From positions 186,001 to 250,000 of the forward strand of contig WFMF01000148.1 of the NCBI GenBank assembly GCA_011033025.1: a stretch of DNA of 64,000 nt, in the 5' to 3' direction. The position numbers were made by a program, and so were the translations under genes. Source of the DNA: Beroe forskalii. Lineage: Eukaryota > Ctenophora > Nuda > Beroida > Beroidae. Below are positions 43,101 to 55,228 of the stretch, one piece after another. Below the pieces are notes generated by a model. It did no database searches. It saw only the letters and a list, made by a program, of their open reading frames with translations, and was not told the DNA's origin. How positions within the stretch are numbered: the first letter of the stretch is position 1; each line of letters starts with the position of its first letter.

Positions 43101-46084
43101 CTCGAGATACAATAATATTTGGATGCTACGAATTTACGAACACACTTGCCTAACATATCAAAGTGTCTTGCAACTTTGCAATAATATACTTGGTTGGGAG
43201 TGACGTCATTGTCAGGGTTTAGAATGGTGAATTGATGACGTAGTAGCGTCAACATATCATCGTGCTTGTATCTATGATATGCTTGTATCTATGAGTGGTA
43301 TGATTGACTTGCGACACTGAGTTTACAATACAGATATCTCTGACATGACCGATTTGAATATAACAGTGTCTTCTTCTAATTGAGAAGAAGAAGACACAGT
43401 ATCTTATAATATCATGATGACATCATTATCACAACCCAAAGCGGTGTGATGATGACGCAGACAAGACTTATCTTCTGCTTCCCGCACTTTAGTACTATGA
43501 TATTATTATGGACAGTGGACCTGATCAACAGTTCCAGATCATCTATAAGTCCACAAGACAATATAATGGCGGCAAATAGATCCCATAATATCGCCATGAC
43601 ATTGACCAATCAGCGTGCGAGTTCACGGCTAAATCCCTCTTTGATTGGTCCATGTCAAATGGCTCTGTGGGTAAGCTAATACAAACGTCAGAGGCTGCTG
43701 AACAATGGTTTGGAGATCCAAGACAGACTGCTTGCCTGGATACCCGTAACAAGCTGCACTTTGGATGTATCTAATAGGCGCGGAAATAGATTGTGGTTCT
43801 GCTGTGACGTCATTATCATAGCTCAAAGTGGTAGGTTAATGATGTTGAACCGTCTATGATTCCAGCGGGCTATGATCATCATAATTAGCATGTTAGCATA
43901 CAAAAGTGTCGGTTGTATCATCCTGATATATAGCAGCTAATGATGCATGAATAACCCTTCTAATTACTCTTGATAATTGAGATGTCAATCAAAAGTGTCA
44001 CCAAATAAGATGTTTCATCGTCGAACAAAACCTGCGATTTGTAAGGAAATTTGGAAAGAATATTTGATGAAAGCTCGGTCAGAAAATGTGGATTTTCTTA
44101 TCAAGGTATAATTTCAGGTTACAGGCAGAATTTCATTCTAGACAAGGAAATTTTCATGTGTGTAGGCGGACCATAATTTCACCACCCAAACATAATAATG
44201 AATACTGATACTTCAATTGCCTGATAGAAAGTACTCGGCATGATAATTTATCAGAAATTTCAGGGTATTTTCATCGTTTTAGGAGTACATAAAGATAAAA
44301 TATCAAGATCTGAAAACGCTGAGTTAAAGAATTAGGGCGCTCATTTCAGCGAATTACAGCACTCAGAAGTCAGAATCTTAAGACTTATGAAGGAATAGAA
44401 ACGGAAGGTTTAGCCACGAATTTACCGTGAAACATACATTTTTTATTCGACTCTAGGGCCACTGATTCACTGAAAAACAAATTTGCCTAAAATTGGCATA
44501 TCATTATAGCCTTTTATTGTATATTTTTAGGCTCATATATAGGTATACATTATGCAAGCTTGCTATTTGTTACTGCAATGCAATGCAAAAGATTTGGTTT
44601 TTTATTTTCAGCAGCATAAAATTCAGGGCATTCAGGTATTATATTGGTAAATAAAATTCATAGCCGTGCATTCTAAAATGTCAGCACAAATAAGAAAAAT
44701 TTAGGTTTTAATCATATTCGAGCTAAAATAAGCCTATGACTCTGAAGAATTTGTTACTAATTAATTTTCAATAATTAGTATTTCAAAATATGGATTCTCT
44801 CTCATGAGATCATTGAAAAAAGCACTTCTTGTCCACCAGAAGTAACTTATCTTTAATTCCTGCCAAGAAAGCTACTGTATTTGCAGTAGCTTTCTTGGCA
44901 GGAATTAATAAAGCGTATAGTTTAAACTGTACACTTTCTTAATTATTCTCACGCGCGCAAATGTAATAAATTTAAAGGTGACATCACCACTATAAATTTA
45001 AACACTGTTTTAACGTGTCCAAACGCTCATTTTTCAAACACGCTTCATAATTGCCTGTAGAAACAAACGATTTAATTTTAGTATATAATTGTATACATGA
45101 TTGTTTAAATTTTCCTTCTTGACAAGGATGAATTGCCATGTAGATTACATACTTACTTTTAGATTTGTGTAGGAAGAATAAAAAGTCAATTTAAGACAGC
45201 ATGGTTTATTGTTTCTGGATTTCTTTGAGTAGGGTGGCATGGTGCTGTACTGAACGTTGAGCGAAAATAATAATATAAGCCCCAACCTTAGGATAAAAAG
45301 GTCATACACCTATCTATTTATCTAATAAGTGGTTGAAAACAAACTTCATCATCATAGTCTTATACCAATCAAAGTGTACAGTAATAGAATAATTGGTATT
45401 GGTACAATACGCTGATAGAACGTCACAAATTTGAGACTGTAGAATTGATTTACACTCGGCTGACTCCTCGTGCATAATTCGCTATGGGTATAACTCATGT
45501 TTTTTTTATAATAATAAGACAGAGTTGCTGGCAATTAATCGAAATCAATCAATATTTTATAGCTCGACTAAGCAACGCTCGAAAGGCAAAGGGCATCTTT
45601 TAATTTTAGACACGAGAACTCAAAAGACCCTGTATTTAAACAAGTGTGACACATTATTCAGTTTAATTATGTGTTGGGCTGGAAGAAAGGAGGAATTATA
45701 AGAACAATGTAATTTGGTGAAATTATGGTGTACTTAAGTCTAATAAGAAGGAAAATTAGTTGGTAGGTAAACATATGATTGATGATTAAAATACCCAATT
45801 CGGACGACAGGCATATCTCGTTTTACGACAGCGGTGTGTACCAAAATACCAAAATTTCATACACAGAATTAACTGATCTAACCGTATTTTGACCGTATCA
45901 AATACAAACTTAAATACAAACTTTGAACTTTCAAATTTTGAAACTTTAAAGTTTGTTCTTATTTAATTATTTACAGACTGAAATGAGTCTAACCTTGTAG
46001 CAGAATTTGAAGTCCAAGTTAGTGTCTTCCACACAGCAATGGTACGGCCACAGTCCATCAGACACATTCAACGTACTGGTTTTC
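37104..46084 (-). CDS. Single-pass membrane protein gene, partly assembled exons
   Basis: Minus-strand exons with plausible splice sites, 5' to 3': 46084-45994 (contains DGLWPYHCCVEDTNLDFKFC), possibly 42330-42218 (CTNGSFVEILDTDLRILCGD, loosely CUB-like), possibly 41589-41526 (CSYPCQPHFVDDLNFYRSC), 40978-40924 (acidic VELEKEEEFELFNPNEAK), 40675-40572 (membrane helix), 37663-37619 (MCSNGEPADGAALPL) and 37246-37104. Phases of the 40978, 40675 and 37663 exons agree. The layout is a cysteine-rich ectodomain, an acidic stalk, one membrane span and a basic CCRRRR stop-transfer, so a type I receptor-like protein is inferred. I cannot name a family. The last exon is ambiguous: the in-phase frame stops after RMDGHLN, while another frame (WGYFADSSKTIYNTIHSIGP) looks more protein-like. 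Start and signal peptide were not found. Confidence 0.45.
37811..37864. repeat. Fold-back with CCAATCAGCG arms
   Basis: TTGGCCAATCAGCGTGCGAG pairs with the complement of GTACGCTGATTGGTCAA. Same family as 42682-42740 and 43598-43657. Confidence 0.7.
37865..40571. other. Probable intron of the minus-strand gene; nothing definite seen
   Basis: AT-rich. A 70-bp duplication GGGTAACCGGTCTAGGTTACC lies at 39190-39285 and a CACCCGAAACC motif cluster at 39465-39515. No splice-bounded frame is convincing. Confidence 0.4.
40572..40675 (-). CDS. Transmembrane exon
   Basis: After acceptor TTCTCAG, phase 1 gives GIDKILIVGLVSGGLLFIVF followed by LTLITVICCRRRRAQ, then donor GTAATC. There are 24-25 hydrophobic residues followed by CC and four arginines, a type I stop-transfer sequence with likely palmitoylated cysteines. 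It is preceded in phase by the acidic exon at 40978-40924. Confidence 0.72.
40656..40758 (-). repeat. Triplicated 3' splice-site region of the transmembrane exon
   Basis: About 37-bp direct repeat, three copies: the motif GAATNGATAAGATTCTTATC occurs with preceding CTGACAG-, TCACAA- and TCTCAG-type ends. Only the last is followed by the open exon. The first also has a usable ACAG, but that path meets a stop in the next copy. Confidence 0.75.
41112..41154 (+). repeat. Single TGACGTCATT unit
   Basis: GATGACGTCATTTTCATGGT...GTGATGACGT, a diverged isolated unit in an intron of the minus-strand gene. Confidence 0.6.
41880..42065 (+). repeat. GT and TATCTATG microsatellite
   Basis: A GT-rich tract at 41885-41920 followed by irregular TATCTATGTGAGTATG repeats to about 42065. 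Confidence 0.8.
42682..42740. repeat. Fold-back with CCAATCAGCGCGCGA arms
   Basis: GACATTGGCCAATCAGCGCG and CGCACTGATTGGTCAATGTC pair almost perfectly around a 5-base loop region. Confidence 0.75.
43198..43242 (+). repeat. Single TGACGTCATT unit
   Basis: GTGACGTCATTGTCAGGGTT...AATTGATGACGT. Further isolated or partial units lie at 43421-43459 and 43805-43845. Confidence 0.7.
43598..43657. repeat. Fold-back with CCAATCAGCGTGCGAG arms
   Basis: GACATTGACCAATCAGCGTG pairs with TTTGATTGGTCCATGTC. The right arm is more diverged than in the copy at 42682-42740. Confidence 0.65.
43846..44852. other. AT-rich stretch, nothing seen
   Basis: No frame above background, no clear repeats. Confidence 0.4.
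44853..44908. repeat. Perfect 25-bp stem hairpin
   Basis: AATTCCTGCCAAGAAAGCTA with CTG forms a perfect 25-bp stem with 44884-44908, loop TATTTG. The surrounding sequence is not palindromic. A short perfect stem could be a tiny fold-back repeat or a small-RNA hairpin. Animal miRNA precursors usually have mismatches and a longer stem, so I do not call it a miRNA. Confidence 0.85.
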
Positions 46085-47690
46085 CTGAAAATAGTTTTCT
46101 ATCTAAACAAATTATTAAAAACACAGAGACATGAGTTGATCGAATCACTGCAAATTTGAACTATGTTTTATAGATTGAAATAAGCAGGCCTCACATCATG
46201 ATAGATACAAAAAGTTCTTGGGTTTTCTGGCATCACTCTTCCACTCCATTGCTATGATGAAAATATACCTAAAATACTTTAAAAATGGAGTGGAGTTAAG
46301 CGGATCTTCGAAAGTAAAGCTCTATATTCTGGTATTCGGACTGCATTTCTGCTGTCAAATGTAACACTTATGTACTCAAGACCACCGTGAAAACTTGGTT
46401 AGACGACCAGTCCATTTTGGCCAACTCATATCTCAACTTTGTGTTTTCCAAAATATGATGGAATAACCCCCCTTCAGCTCTCTAGGATACTAAAATACAG
46501 AACCTATCGCTTCTTCACCATCCTGTCTTTATGATAGGTACTTTTACTTGATAATTTATCGCAATAGGGTGACATACAAACACACAATATTTATCACACC
46601 GGACTTTAATTCATATATTTTTACAAAAAACTTAAGGTTTTTATTTCAACAAATTTATCGTATGCTGATGACAGATAGAAGTAAAATCCTAGACATCACC
46701 AGTAACAGATTACCAAAACTAGGCGGTTTTTCGTCATAATTCCCCGTTTTAATCTATGATAATGACGTCATTCAGATCTTTCTATCTGTCACACTTTACA
46801 ACTTCACTTTTACCCGGTAAAACTTTCACGAGCCCAATTTACAGTTTCAAATGGAGTTTTTATTATTTGATGGTATATAATTGAGGTGAGATATATATTT
46901 ACTTTTTCTATGATTTAATGTTTTTCGCGGAAAAAGATGAGTTTTTCTTGATATTCTTGAAATAGACAAAAGCCGAATGTTACTTCACCACTGCTACACC
47001 TCTACTTTAGAGATTAAGTGGTGAGTATATTCACATGGATTTTAATTTTGTAATGCATTGTAATTTTACTATATAGAGTAAAATTATGCGACTTTGATGC
47101 ACCCATTCTAAACCCTGATAATGACGTCCTCAATTCCACATTCTAAGCCCTGATAATGACATCTCTGTCTTCCACCACTTTCTCTTTACGCTTGACATGT
47201 GTAGGGCTCGTGGAAAGTGCGATGCTTCAACACGTGGGTATATGGACTCGAATAATTGTCTCCAAATTATTATAGTCGAAGAATATTAGAACCTTCGAGA
47301 TAAATTTATATGGACCAATAATTCTTTTGTTGATCAAATTTTGGGATTAGTTTTTTTCACAGGGGAACGTGGAGAAAGATATCCCAACAGCTTTAATGAT
47401 GAAATGGACTCGAATAATTGTATATTACAGTTACAAATGGGTAATGAATGGAGAATGGTATCAAATGAGGTTCTAACATAGAATCTCTTTTGATACAGCT
47501 ACAATTTAATTTTCGTCAGTCTTCCACCCAGTCTTATTCAAATTAGGACAAATTTACTCAATTGCCAATTGCTCTGCTGATGTCATAGGATGTATCAGCA
47601 AACTCATGGTTGACGGTGCCAGAAATTTGCTAAGACTCACTCAAAGTGATAGAAATTAAGAACTACAGGTCAATTTTCATCACATTTCAG
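44909..47690. other. Mostly non-genic apart from the exon at 45994-46084
   Basis: Two TGACGTCA units occur at 46731-46771. No other exon passes the splice and frame test on either strand. Confidence 0.35.
47100..47166 (-). repeat. Two adjacent TGACGTCA-type units
   Basis: AACCCTGATAATGACGTCCT and AGCCCTGATAATGACATCTC in tandem about 45 bp apart, minus orientation of the family. Confidence 0.65.
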
Positions 47691-47840
47691 TGAAATTGTC
47701 AATCAAGAATGGCTAAATCCTGAGTCTTCGTCGGACTTCTGGTTACAGACCGAAGAACACACACCTCCCGCCCCATTGTATACTGTTAATCTGGGTTTTA
47801 GTGTTTGTCAACACCCCAACATGGATCTCAAACTAGTTAG
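47691..47840 (+). CDS. Isolated coding exon, family unknown
   Basis: Bounded by acceptor CATCACATTTCAG and donor TTAG|GTAGGT. Only one frame is open and it reads through 49 codons: EIVNQEWLNPESSSDFWLQT, then EEHTPPAPLYTVNLGFSVCQ, then HPNMDLKLVR. Both splice phases are 2. The composition (W, F, P, C, few repeats) looks like real protein. I did not find neighbouring exons of the same gene, and the sequence just downstream is repetitive. A product cannot be named. Confidence 0.45.
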
Positions 47841-47849
47841 GTAGGTAGC

Positions 47850-48660
47850 ATTTGCTAAGACACACTAAGACTTGGTACAGTTCCAAGGCAAAGCAGGGGG
47901 TAAAAGGTCACGCCTGTACCCTAGGGCAGTAAAAAAGGTGGAGATGAAAATTCGGGCGTAAAAATTCTCATCACGTTTAACTTAGTTGAACGCACGCCTT
48001 AACGCATGGGTAGCGGTGCCGGACGCGGGAGGCGCAGCTGCTGCCACCTATTCCTCAGTAGTTCAGTACGTGGCAATTAACAAGTTAGACCAGGACATTA
48101 CCTTTTACTGCATACCATCAGGGCAGTGAAAAATTAGCGTTACAAATGTTTCCTATGGTACCATCAATACTAGTCTAGGCTAATATTGCCAATGACCCGG
48201 GACTATCACCTAGCAAGCTGAAAATTTGCAGTTATGCTCCTTTTAGTGTCCTTACTTACCAAAAAAAGTTTACCAACGGATATTCTGTGTCGGAAATGGT
48301 ACAACTACCATCAGGGTAGTGAAAAGTGGGTAAAATTAGCGAAACAGTGTTACGAATGATTCCTTAGATGGTCCCACTTGGCCCCACTAGCTTGAAAAAG
48401 TGTGCAATGGCATGCCTGAAACTGCTGCAAATTTGAGACCTCTCATACTCAAGATCCTACAAATATTGGGTTATACCAAGGCGTGAGCTCCATCATTCTG
48501 CGCAAGGGCTATCATGGTTGGAGGCGAACCCATGTCTAGGAGGCAACAGGCTCAGGCAATATAAGCATTTCAATATTGTGCGTTTAGCCCGTAGGGCTAA
48601 ACGTAGGGCTATATCCAAAACAGATACATGGGCTCCCAATACTTGCCAACTCCATTGACT
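47850..48660. repeat. Degenerate repeat block
   Basis: ACCATCAGGGCAGTGAAAA at 48116 recurs as ACCATCAGGGTAGTGAAAAG at 48308 with the following 120 bp partly conserved, a diverged tandem duplication of about 190 bp. A short TTTAGCCCGTAGGGCTAAAC palindrome lies at 48583-48602. Confidence 0.55.
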
Positions 48661-48944
48661 ATCATAATATAATTGTGGGTTTTACGCATTTGCTGAAGCT
48701 TGCACACACCACAATACCGACAACTACACACTTTATATTACCCCATCTGACAACTGCACACTTAACTAAACTATAACAATGACATCACTATAAATAACCG
48801 CCTATTATATGTACGTTTATACTTTGGTAATGTGGCATTATATATGTTATAATCGTGTGTTATATTTGGCGAGAGACGCCGTTTGGAAACATGCCACGCC
48901 CTTTTGTAATGTAAATCTATCTCTGTGTGAGTCTCAAAACACTG

Positions 48945-49046
48945 TACGTCACGCTTGAAAAATAGGCGGTTCAACGTCACCAACTCACTACATTAGGATA
49001 TGATAATGATGGCATCATACCCGCCTATTTTCTGTGCGCGGCGTAT
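48945..49046. mobile_element. Palindromic MITE, GAGAAATAGGCGG family
   Basis: A diverged member with ends near GTACGTCACGCTTGAAAAATAGGCGG-like and CCGCCTATTTTCTGTGCGCG. It lies just outside the right arm and has no partner in the left region. Confidence 0.72.
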
Positions 49047-50778
49047 AAGCTTGGAACAATGTGTGCAATAAATGCAAATGTGCGCTATTAAACATGCGCA
49101 AGTGTGTACTATTACAGTTTAAGCATCATGCAAATGTGATCTAATTGTGCATTAATTGCGAGATCACGCCAATTTTCTTCTCCTGCAACAAAAGAACAAA
49201 GGAAAGCTTTAAACTTGTTATCAAGCTCAAAAACTAAGACTTCGAGTTTTATCCAAGGAACATAAATTATTAATGTACGTAACTATCATTTCTTTCAGAT
49301 ATGAAAACATATCAAAAAACATAAAAGCAAAAAATGCATACTTTGGTTGAATTTTAGAATTCGACTGTTATTTTCAAAACTGCTCAAATTGCAGCGCTTA
49401 TATCGACGTGGTAGGGGAGTTAATCGCCATGAATTACAGTCGGCGATGCAGCCCAGAATGATATTAAAGTATTAAGATTTAAGAGTCGACAGCCAAGAAG
49501 CTCGTGGGTATGAAGAGGATGCATCCCCTGGATTCCGGAAAGTTGGTTCGCATATCCTGAGAAACTTGCATCCTATGCGAGTATGCGATTATTCTCGAAT
49601 TGGGTTTCTCAGCGTCCCCTACAATGTGGCATCCATCCCCTGACCTAAAAACCCTAGTCTCTATGCAGCTAAAAGTCGAGGGTTTAAAGAGTAGTTGACC
49701 CACACCATTATCAAGTCATTTACTAGTTGAACTATTGAATATTTCCAGTAATTTCTCAAAGAACTTTTCTCAAAATGCCCTTGATCCCGTCTGTCACCAC
49801 TAACTTTATCTCCGTTTATCTACCTTCCTATAACCTCCAGACACAGAAGCATTTTGTAAGGCACTAAATCCTTGCAGAATCCTTGATTTGAAGATGACGT
49901 CATTATCACGACTTAATGTAGCAAATTGGTGACGAAAAGCCGCATTTTTCCCAGCGTAGCATATTTATCGCGCCAATTATAGCCGTAATTTATCCATTTC
50001 GGTATTTTGTACGCATACAAAATACTTATACGCATACACATATAACATATGTGCTTAAAATTCAATAACCACCGATTTAAAGCGGTTTCCGGCCAGTTTA
50101 CCGCATATTTAAAATGACAAGTCGTAAGCTCGCATGGTGGGTTTTATTGTTGGGATCTGTGTTTGCAGTATATGAGGATATAAAAGAGTATAAAAACGTG
50201 ACATAAGTTCGAGGATTTTGAGGAATTTCAGAGATTAAAGGATTATTAAACTTAATTAAAGGCTCCCGAGCGAGAAATTTTAACTTAGTAACTTCGGTTT
50301 CCCTTTTTGATGCCGGAATGTGTTCTTTTAGCTTTTTAGTTTTTAGGTGAAATATCAACAGCAAACTAGAAAATACTATTTTTAGAGTTAGAGGGTGGTA
50401 CAAAGTTCATCCAACTGCATGCCTTTAAGATTGAGGAGGATAGAGGGCTTGAGGCCCCCCTACGGAAACTTTGGCTTGGAAAAGTAAGGGCTTGAAAAAT
50501 TCAAGATCTATATTTCATACTGCTATACTTGATATGCTTGATTTTTGAAAGGAAGTTTAAATGGTATAAGTGAACGTACTATTATTATGGTATACCTCTA
50601 AGTCTGTAATTACGATCATTATGGCTTTTACAACATGGATCACCAAAAAATCTAAACGCTTTCCTATTTTTTCCTCTCATATTGTCGTCCATAATCCATC
50701 CATTCTAGTACGTCTGTTACTACTCCAGAATCATTCGACATGAGACGACGAGACGTCATCAATTTACAATTACAAACC

Positions 50779-53700
50779 TTCAATAAAACTAAATTTTTTC
50801 AATAAAACTAAATTTTTATTTTCTTGGCAACTCTACAATCAACATATATAGTATAAAATATCTATATATCGTCTACTGCACCGGAATGATGAAGTTGATA
50901 ACATACCCTTGGCATGTTTTATTAAATGCTGGGCCAATATGTTCGGTTCGTGTCGAGAGTATTCATTTAGTACAGACAGCTGGCCAACCATCACACAATC
51001 AAAGCCTGTATTTGGGCCAAAGGACATTCCCTGTCGTTAACTTGGACAATGACCATACCAAATCCAAACTATGGTCATCTAACCAAGTGACCAACCACAG
51101 TACGCTATGGTGGAAAATTTTATATTTAAGATTCACTCACTAAGATTTATTTATTGATTTTCAATTCTTCCACATTGGCCCAGTTTCCTGTTTTATTACT
51201 TCATTATGAAAGGTTTATTAAATGGTAGGTACTGTGTTCTAAATCCAGTGCTTTCCCTAAAGTATGGATAATATCTAAAAAAGAAATAAATTACATAACT
51301 AACACGAATAAATAAATAAATACCCTTTACCTTATGCCTATTTACTAGGAGACCTGGTATCACCTTTCGTTTGCAATTTCTCTTGGTTTCTTTACAATGA
51401 AGTATTAGCCATAAAATTGATCAAGAGAGAGAGCTGATGTGGATGTGTCATTTACAAACGACACACCCACACAAAGACATACCGAGATTCAGATTCTGAT
51501 TTCGAATACATAGGTAAGGCGTAAGGGAACTCGAGAATATGACAATTCCAGTGTTAGTTAGTGCAAACTGCACATGTGATCAGATTAAAAGAGATTGAGT
51601 TTATGTCCATGGTGGACACACAGCATCCTATTTATTACCACATTATTGCATTGCCATTACTTTGAGATTTCAACAGAACTGCTTTGATTCTGGCCTTGAT
51701 TACTGTGGTTGATGCGGAGAAATCTGAATTTTTTGCTGATCCTGGAATCACAATCCCACTTGTATGAGTAATTGGCTTTTCAAAAACTTGAGACACTAAT
51801 TCATTCCATAGTTTACTAGCACTGAACACAAAGCTTTGTTCGGATATTTTTAAGCGAAGCTTTTGGTAGGAGTAGTAACATGTTGCCGGAGTGCTTACTT
51901 AAAAGCAAAAAAGTTCGTTCACTGCTATTGGAGAGTTGAACTTAAGTATCTTGAAAATTTCTAAAAAGCAGAAGTATTTATAAAAGATTTTTCAAACTTA
52001 AAAAAACCATTGTTATTAAAAATTGGTTTAGTATGTTCTAGAATATAGTTTTTAGGGGCATTGTGTTCAGTGAAGGTTCGGGCCCTTGCACAAGTTAGAT
52101 AGTATTCTGCGTGATCGAATGTCAATTCTTTCCCAAAAAAGTAATCTGACACATCTTTTTGAAGTGCAAAGTTTTTAGAGAGTCTGTAGTCAGGCACCCC
52201 ACCCATACTGAAATACAATATAAGGTGTGGTAGAAAAAGTGAACTATAAAGCTTCATGTAATGATCTACAGGAATAAACTTCTTGATTCTTTTAATCATA
52301 ACAATACTAAGGGTCAACTTTTTTCGATAAATATTGGATATGGGATTCCCATTTCAGTTTTCATCAATTATAATTCCTAAGAACTTGACTTCTGAAACTC
52401 TTTTAAGTTTTTTACCACTGAAGTACAAACTGAGTAGCATATCAAAGGTAATATTTGTTCGAGCACAAGCAAGTCTTTGTTCATTAGAATGCTCAGGTCT
52501 GAAATACATAAAGCAGCTCTTATCTACATTAATATGAAGTTGATTTTAAACATATAATCGTATACTCTGTCAAGAATTGCTTGTGCTTTTTCGTAAACTT
52601 CAGCTTCAGATATACCAGAGACAAAAATATTTGTATCATCAGCATACAACACGAATTTACCATCTCCTGAAGAGTTTACAATGTCGTTCACATAAATTAA
52701 GAATAACAGTGGGCCCAAGACAGAACCTTGAGGCACTCCAAACTCTACATTACATTCTTCAGAAATTTCTGTTTGAAATTTTGTGGTCTGGACCCTACCA
52801 GAAAGATAACTTCTGATTAGTTCCAAGCTGGTGCCCCTGATACCATAAAAATCGAGTTTTTGAATAAGTTTGTCATGTGATATTGTATCAAAGGCTTTAC
52901 TTAAGTCTATAAATATACCAATAACATGACGTTTCTTTTCAATTTGTTCGAGAATCTGCTTTACCGAGTAATTCACTGCATGGCTAGTAGAATGATTTTT
53001 CCTAAATCCGTATTGATTCTCATAAATAGTGTTGTTGGCTGAGAAAAGCTGTATAGACGGTTATATATGAGTTTCTCTAAAATTTTCCCAAATAATGGCA
53101 ATGTAGAGACTGGTCTGTAGTTATCAAGGAATCTTGAGTCACCTTTTTAAATACAGGAGTGACGGTTCCTTCTTTAGTATGCTAGGAAAAATTCCATGGT
53201 TGAGAAAAAAACTAAAGAACTTGTGCGGGGGGTCTAGCAGTATACGAGATGTCTTTTGATAAGTGAGATTGGGATATCACTGGCCTTTCCATTCTCGAGT
53301 TCCCTTATAATATCACTCAATTCATCTCTAGTGCGAAATTTACATGAAGAAACTTTTACATGATCTCTTTCTCGGATCTAGAAATTTAACGAATTTATTC
53401 ATAATACCTTCTTGGGCATCTGAAGGAATCGAAGAGTATACTTTAGTATTTAAATTTCTAGCAATAGAGGAGAAAAATATATTAAACTCTTTAGCAATCA
53501 CACGCCTATCTTGGACGATCTGGCCGTTAATAACAAATGATGCTTTTATGTTTGTTTTTGACTTTCCTCGGAGTTCATTTATGAGTTTCCATGTTTTCTT
53601 CATGTCCCCCTGCACACTCTCAAATTTTTTAGAATAAAAGTTCCGTTTGGCAAGCTTAATAACTTTCCTTAGCTCAAATCTAAAATTCTTATATCGCAGG

Positions 53701-54418
53701 TATAGTGCCTCATCACCCATTTTGTCCCCAGGGGTGCACGACTTCTTCCATTGCTGGTAGAAATATATTTTCCGTTGAACAGAGGCTATGATACCGTTAG
53801 TGATCCATGGATTGAAAAGCCTGTTCCTTTTCGATTTTTTAACAAAAGTCTCGTCTACGAGAAAGTTCTCATCAATTTTGTTATGCAAAAATATCATGAA
53901 GTCATTGAAGCTTTCTTCATGATAATCATAACCAGGTCGATGGTTAGCTAATTCTTTTTCAATATCACTCATGAATTTATCAATGTTGGTTTCACAGAAG
54001 TCAAATTTAGGAGGTTTCTGTTCGACCTTTTCCTTACCTCCACCATCACATTCGAAAATTTCAAAGATTGGGAAATGATGAGATACCTGCGATCCGAGAA
54101 CTCCAGAAATCAACAGTTTCTCAGTAGAATTAATCAAAATGTTATCAATCAATGAGGCCTTGCAGCCTGGTCGTTCGTGAGTTGCTAATGATATGACAGG
54201 AATAAAATTTTTTTCAAATATGATTTGCTCAAATTCAGTACTGCCATTCGACAGGAGGTCGACATTAAAATCACCAGAAACATGTACATTTTGATCCGGC
54301 AGTTTATTCAGCAGAACTTCAAGTTCTTCATTAAATTTGGCCTCATTACCGCTAGGAGGACGATATATTACTCCTATAGTTTGTGGGACATCTGTACTCG
54401 TAACTTCTATGAAGATGA
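50779..54418 (-). mobile_element. 5'-truncated LINE inserted in the right arm
   Basis: Arm homology is interrupted at about 50778 (after ACAATTACAAACC) and resumes at about 54419 (GACGTCACAGCC), so the insertion can be placed by comparison with 6262-6300. The element reads on the minus strand: endonuclease part, linker, reverse transcriptase, C-terminal region. It then ends in a tail containing a repeated AATTTAGTTTTATTGAA motif (50779-50815) rather than a long poly-A, as in some CR1-like elements. Confidence 0.85.
51635..54418 (-). pseudogene. LINE ORF2 remnant: endonuclease C-terminus and reverse transcriptase
   Basis: Frame 54418-53340 starts inside the endonuclease: GVIYRPPSGN, HVSGDFNVDLL, SLIDNILIN and SHHFPIFEIF, where family members have SDHxP (a His replaces Asp). 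A linker with KKTWKLINELRGKS follows. At 53060-52980 another frame gives NQYGFRKNHSTSHA. The frame 52976-52524 carries FIDLSKAFDTISHDKL, FGVPQGSVLGPLLFLIYVND and YADDTN, the catalytic reverse transcriptase motifs. Frames 52317-51961 and 51829-51635 hold the thumb/C-terminal part. At least three frameshifts or stops separate these pieces and the N-terminal half of the endonuclease is absent, so it is dead. The first residues of the 54494 frame are arm sequence. Confidence 0.9.
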
Positions 54419-55228
54419 TGACGTCACAGCCACGACTGTGGAAAATTACCTCCACAAACATAAGGAAACATGAGTGCGTCTTTAAAAAGTTCAATATTAT
54501 ATAGATGCACTGTTATCTAGCATTTCCGCGGGAAAATGGAAATGCCAGATAATTGCAGCGAATAATATATACAAAGCAGACAAAAACGTCTAATTCTTCT
54601 ACTCCACAAGATAACATCGTCACGGAGGATATGCCGTTTAACGTCATCAACTCACTATTTTAAACCCTGATAATGACGTCATTCTCCCCACTGACATATG
54701 TTTCATACATGCGTCTATTGAAGTGCAGCGATCGTGTCTGGGTATATATCTAAAACCTTAAAACGGATATTATCTTTGGGTCATCGGACAAATAGTCACT
54801 GTGCACATTGTGCAGGGATATAAGTAAACGTCTGGTCGCAGTGGATGCATGGCCAAAGATCAAGATATAATACTTGTTCGCAGTATATATTGAAAGACTT
54901 GCACATGTGTAAATTTCTAAACCATTTGGTAGATCCATCATTATTCAACAACTGTATTTACGAAGTGATCTGTGTGTGATTATACAGCCAAGATTCAGAC
55001 TACATATTTGTCAAAGATTCTCTTAAAATTCGAAATATGCTGCGCAAATCTTATGACTTATCTATCAAAGTTGGAATATTGGAAGGAGCTTTGAACCACC
55101 ACTACCAGTGAACGGATGAATTGAAATTAGCTGCGGTAAATTAATTAATTTTAATTGCCTCGACAGAATGGCACACCGCCATAGCCCATAATTTCATATT
55201 GTCCAGCTACACTTGCATTGAATATTTA

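Noticed and set aside
44853..44908. microRNA gene
   Set aside because: The stem is perfect and only 25 bp with no extended imperfect stem. No small-RNA evidence is available.
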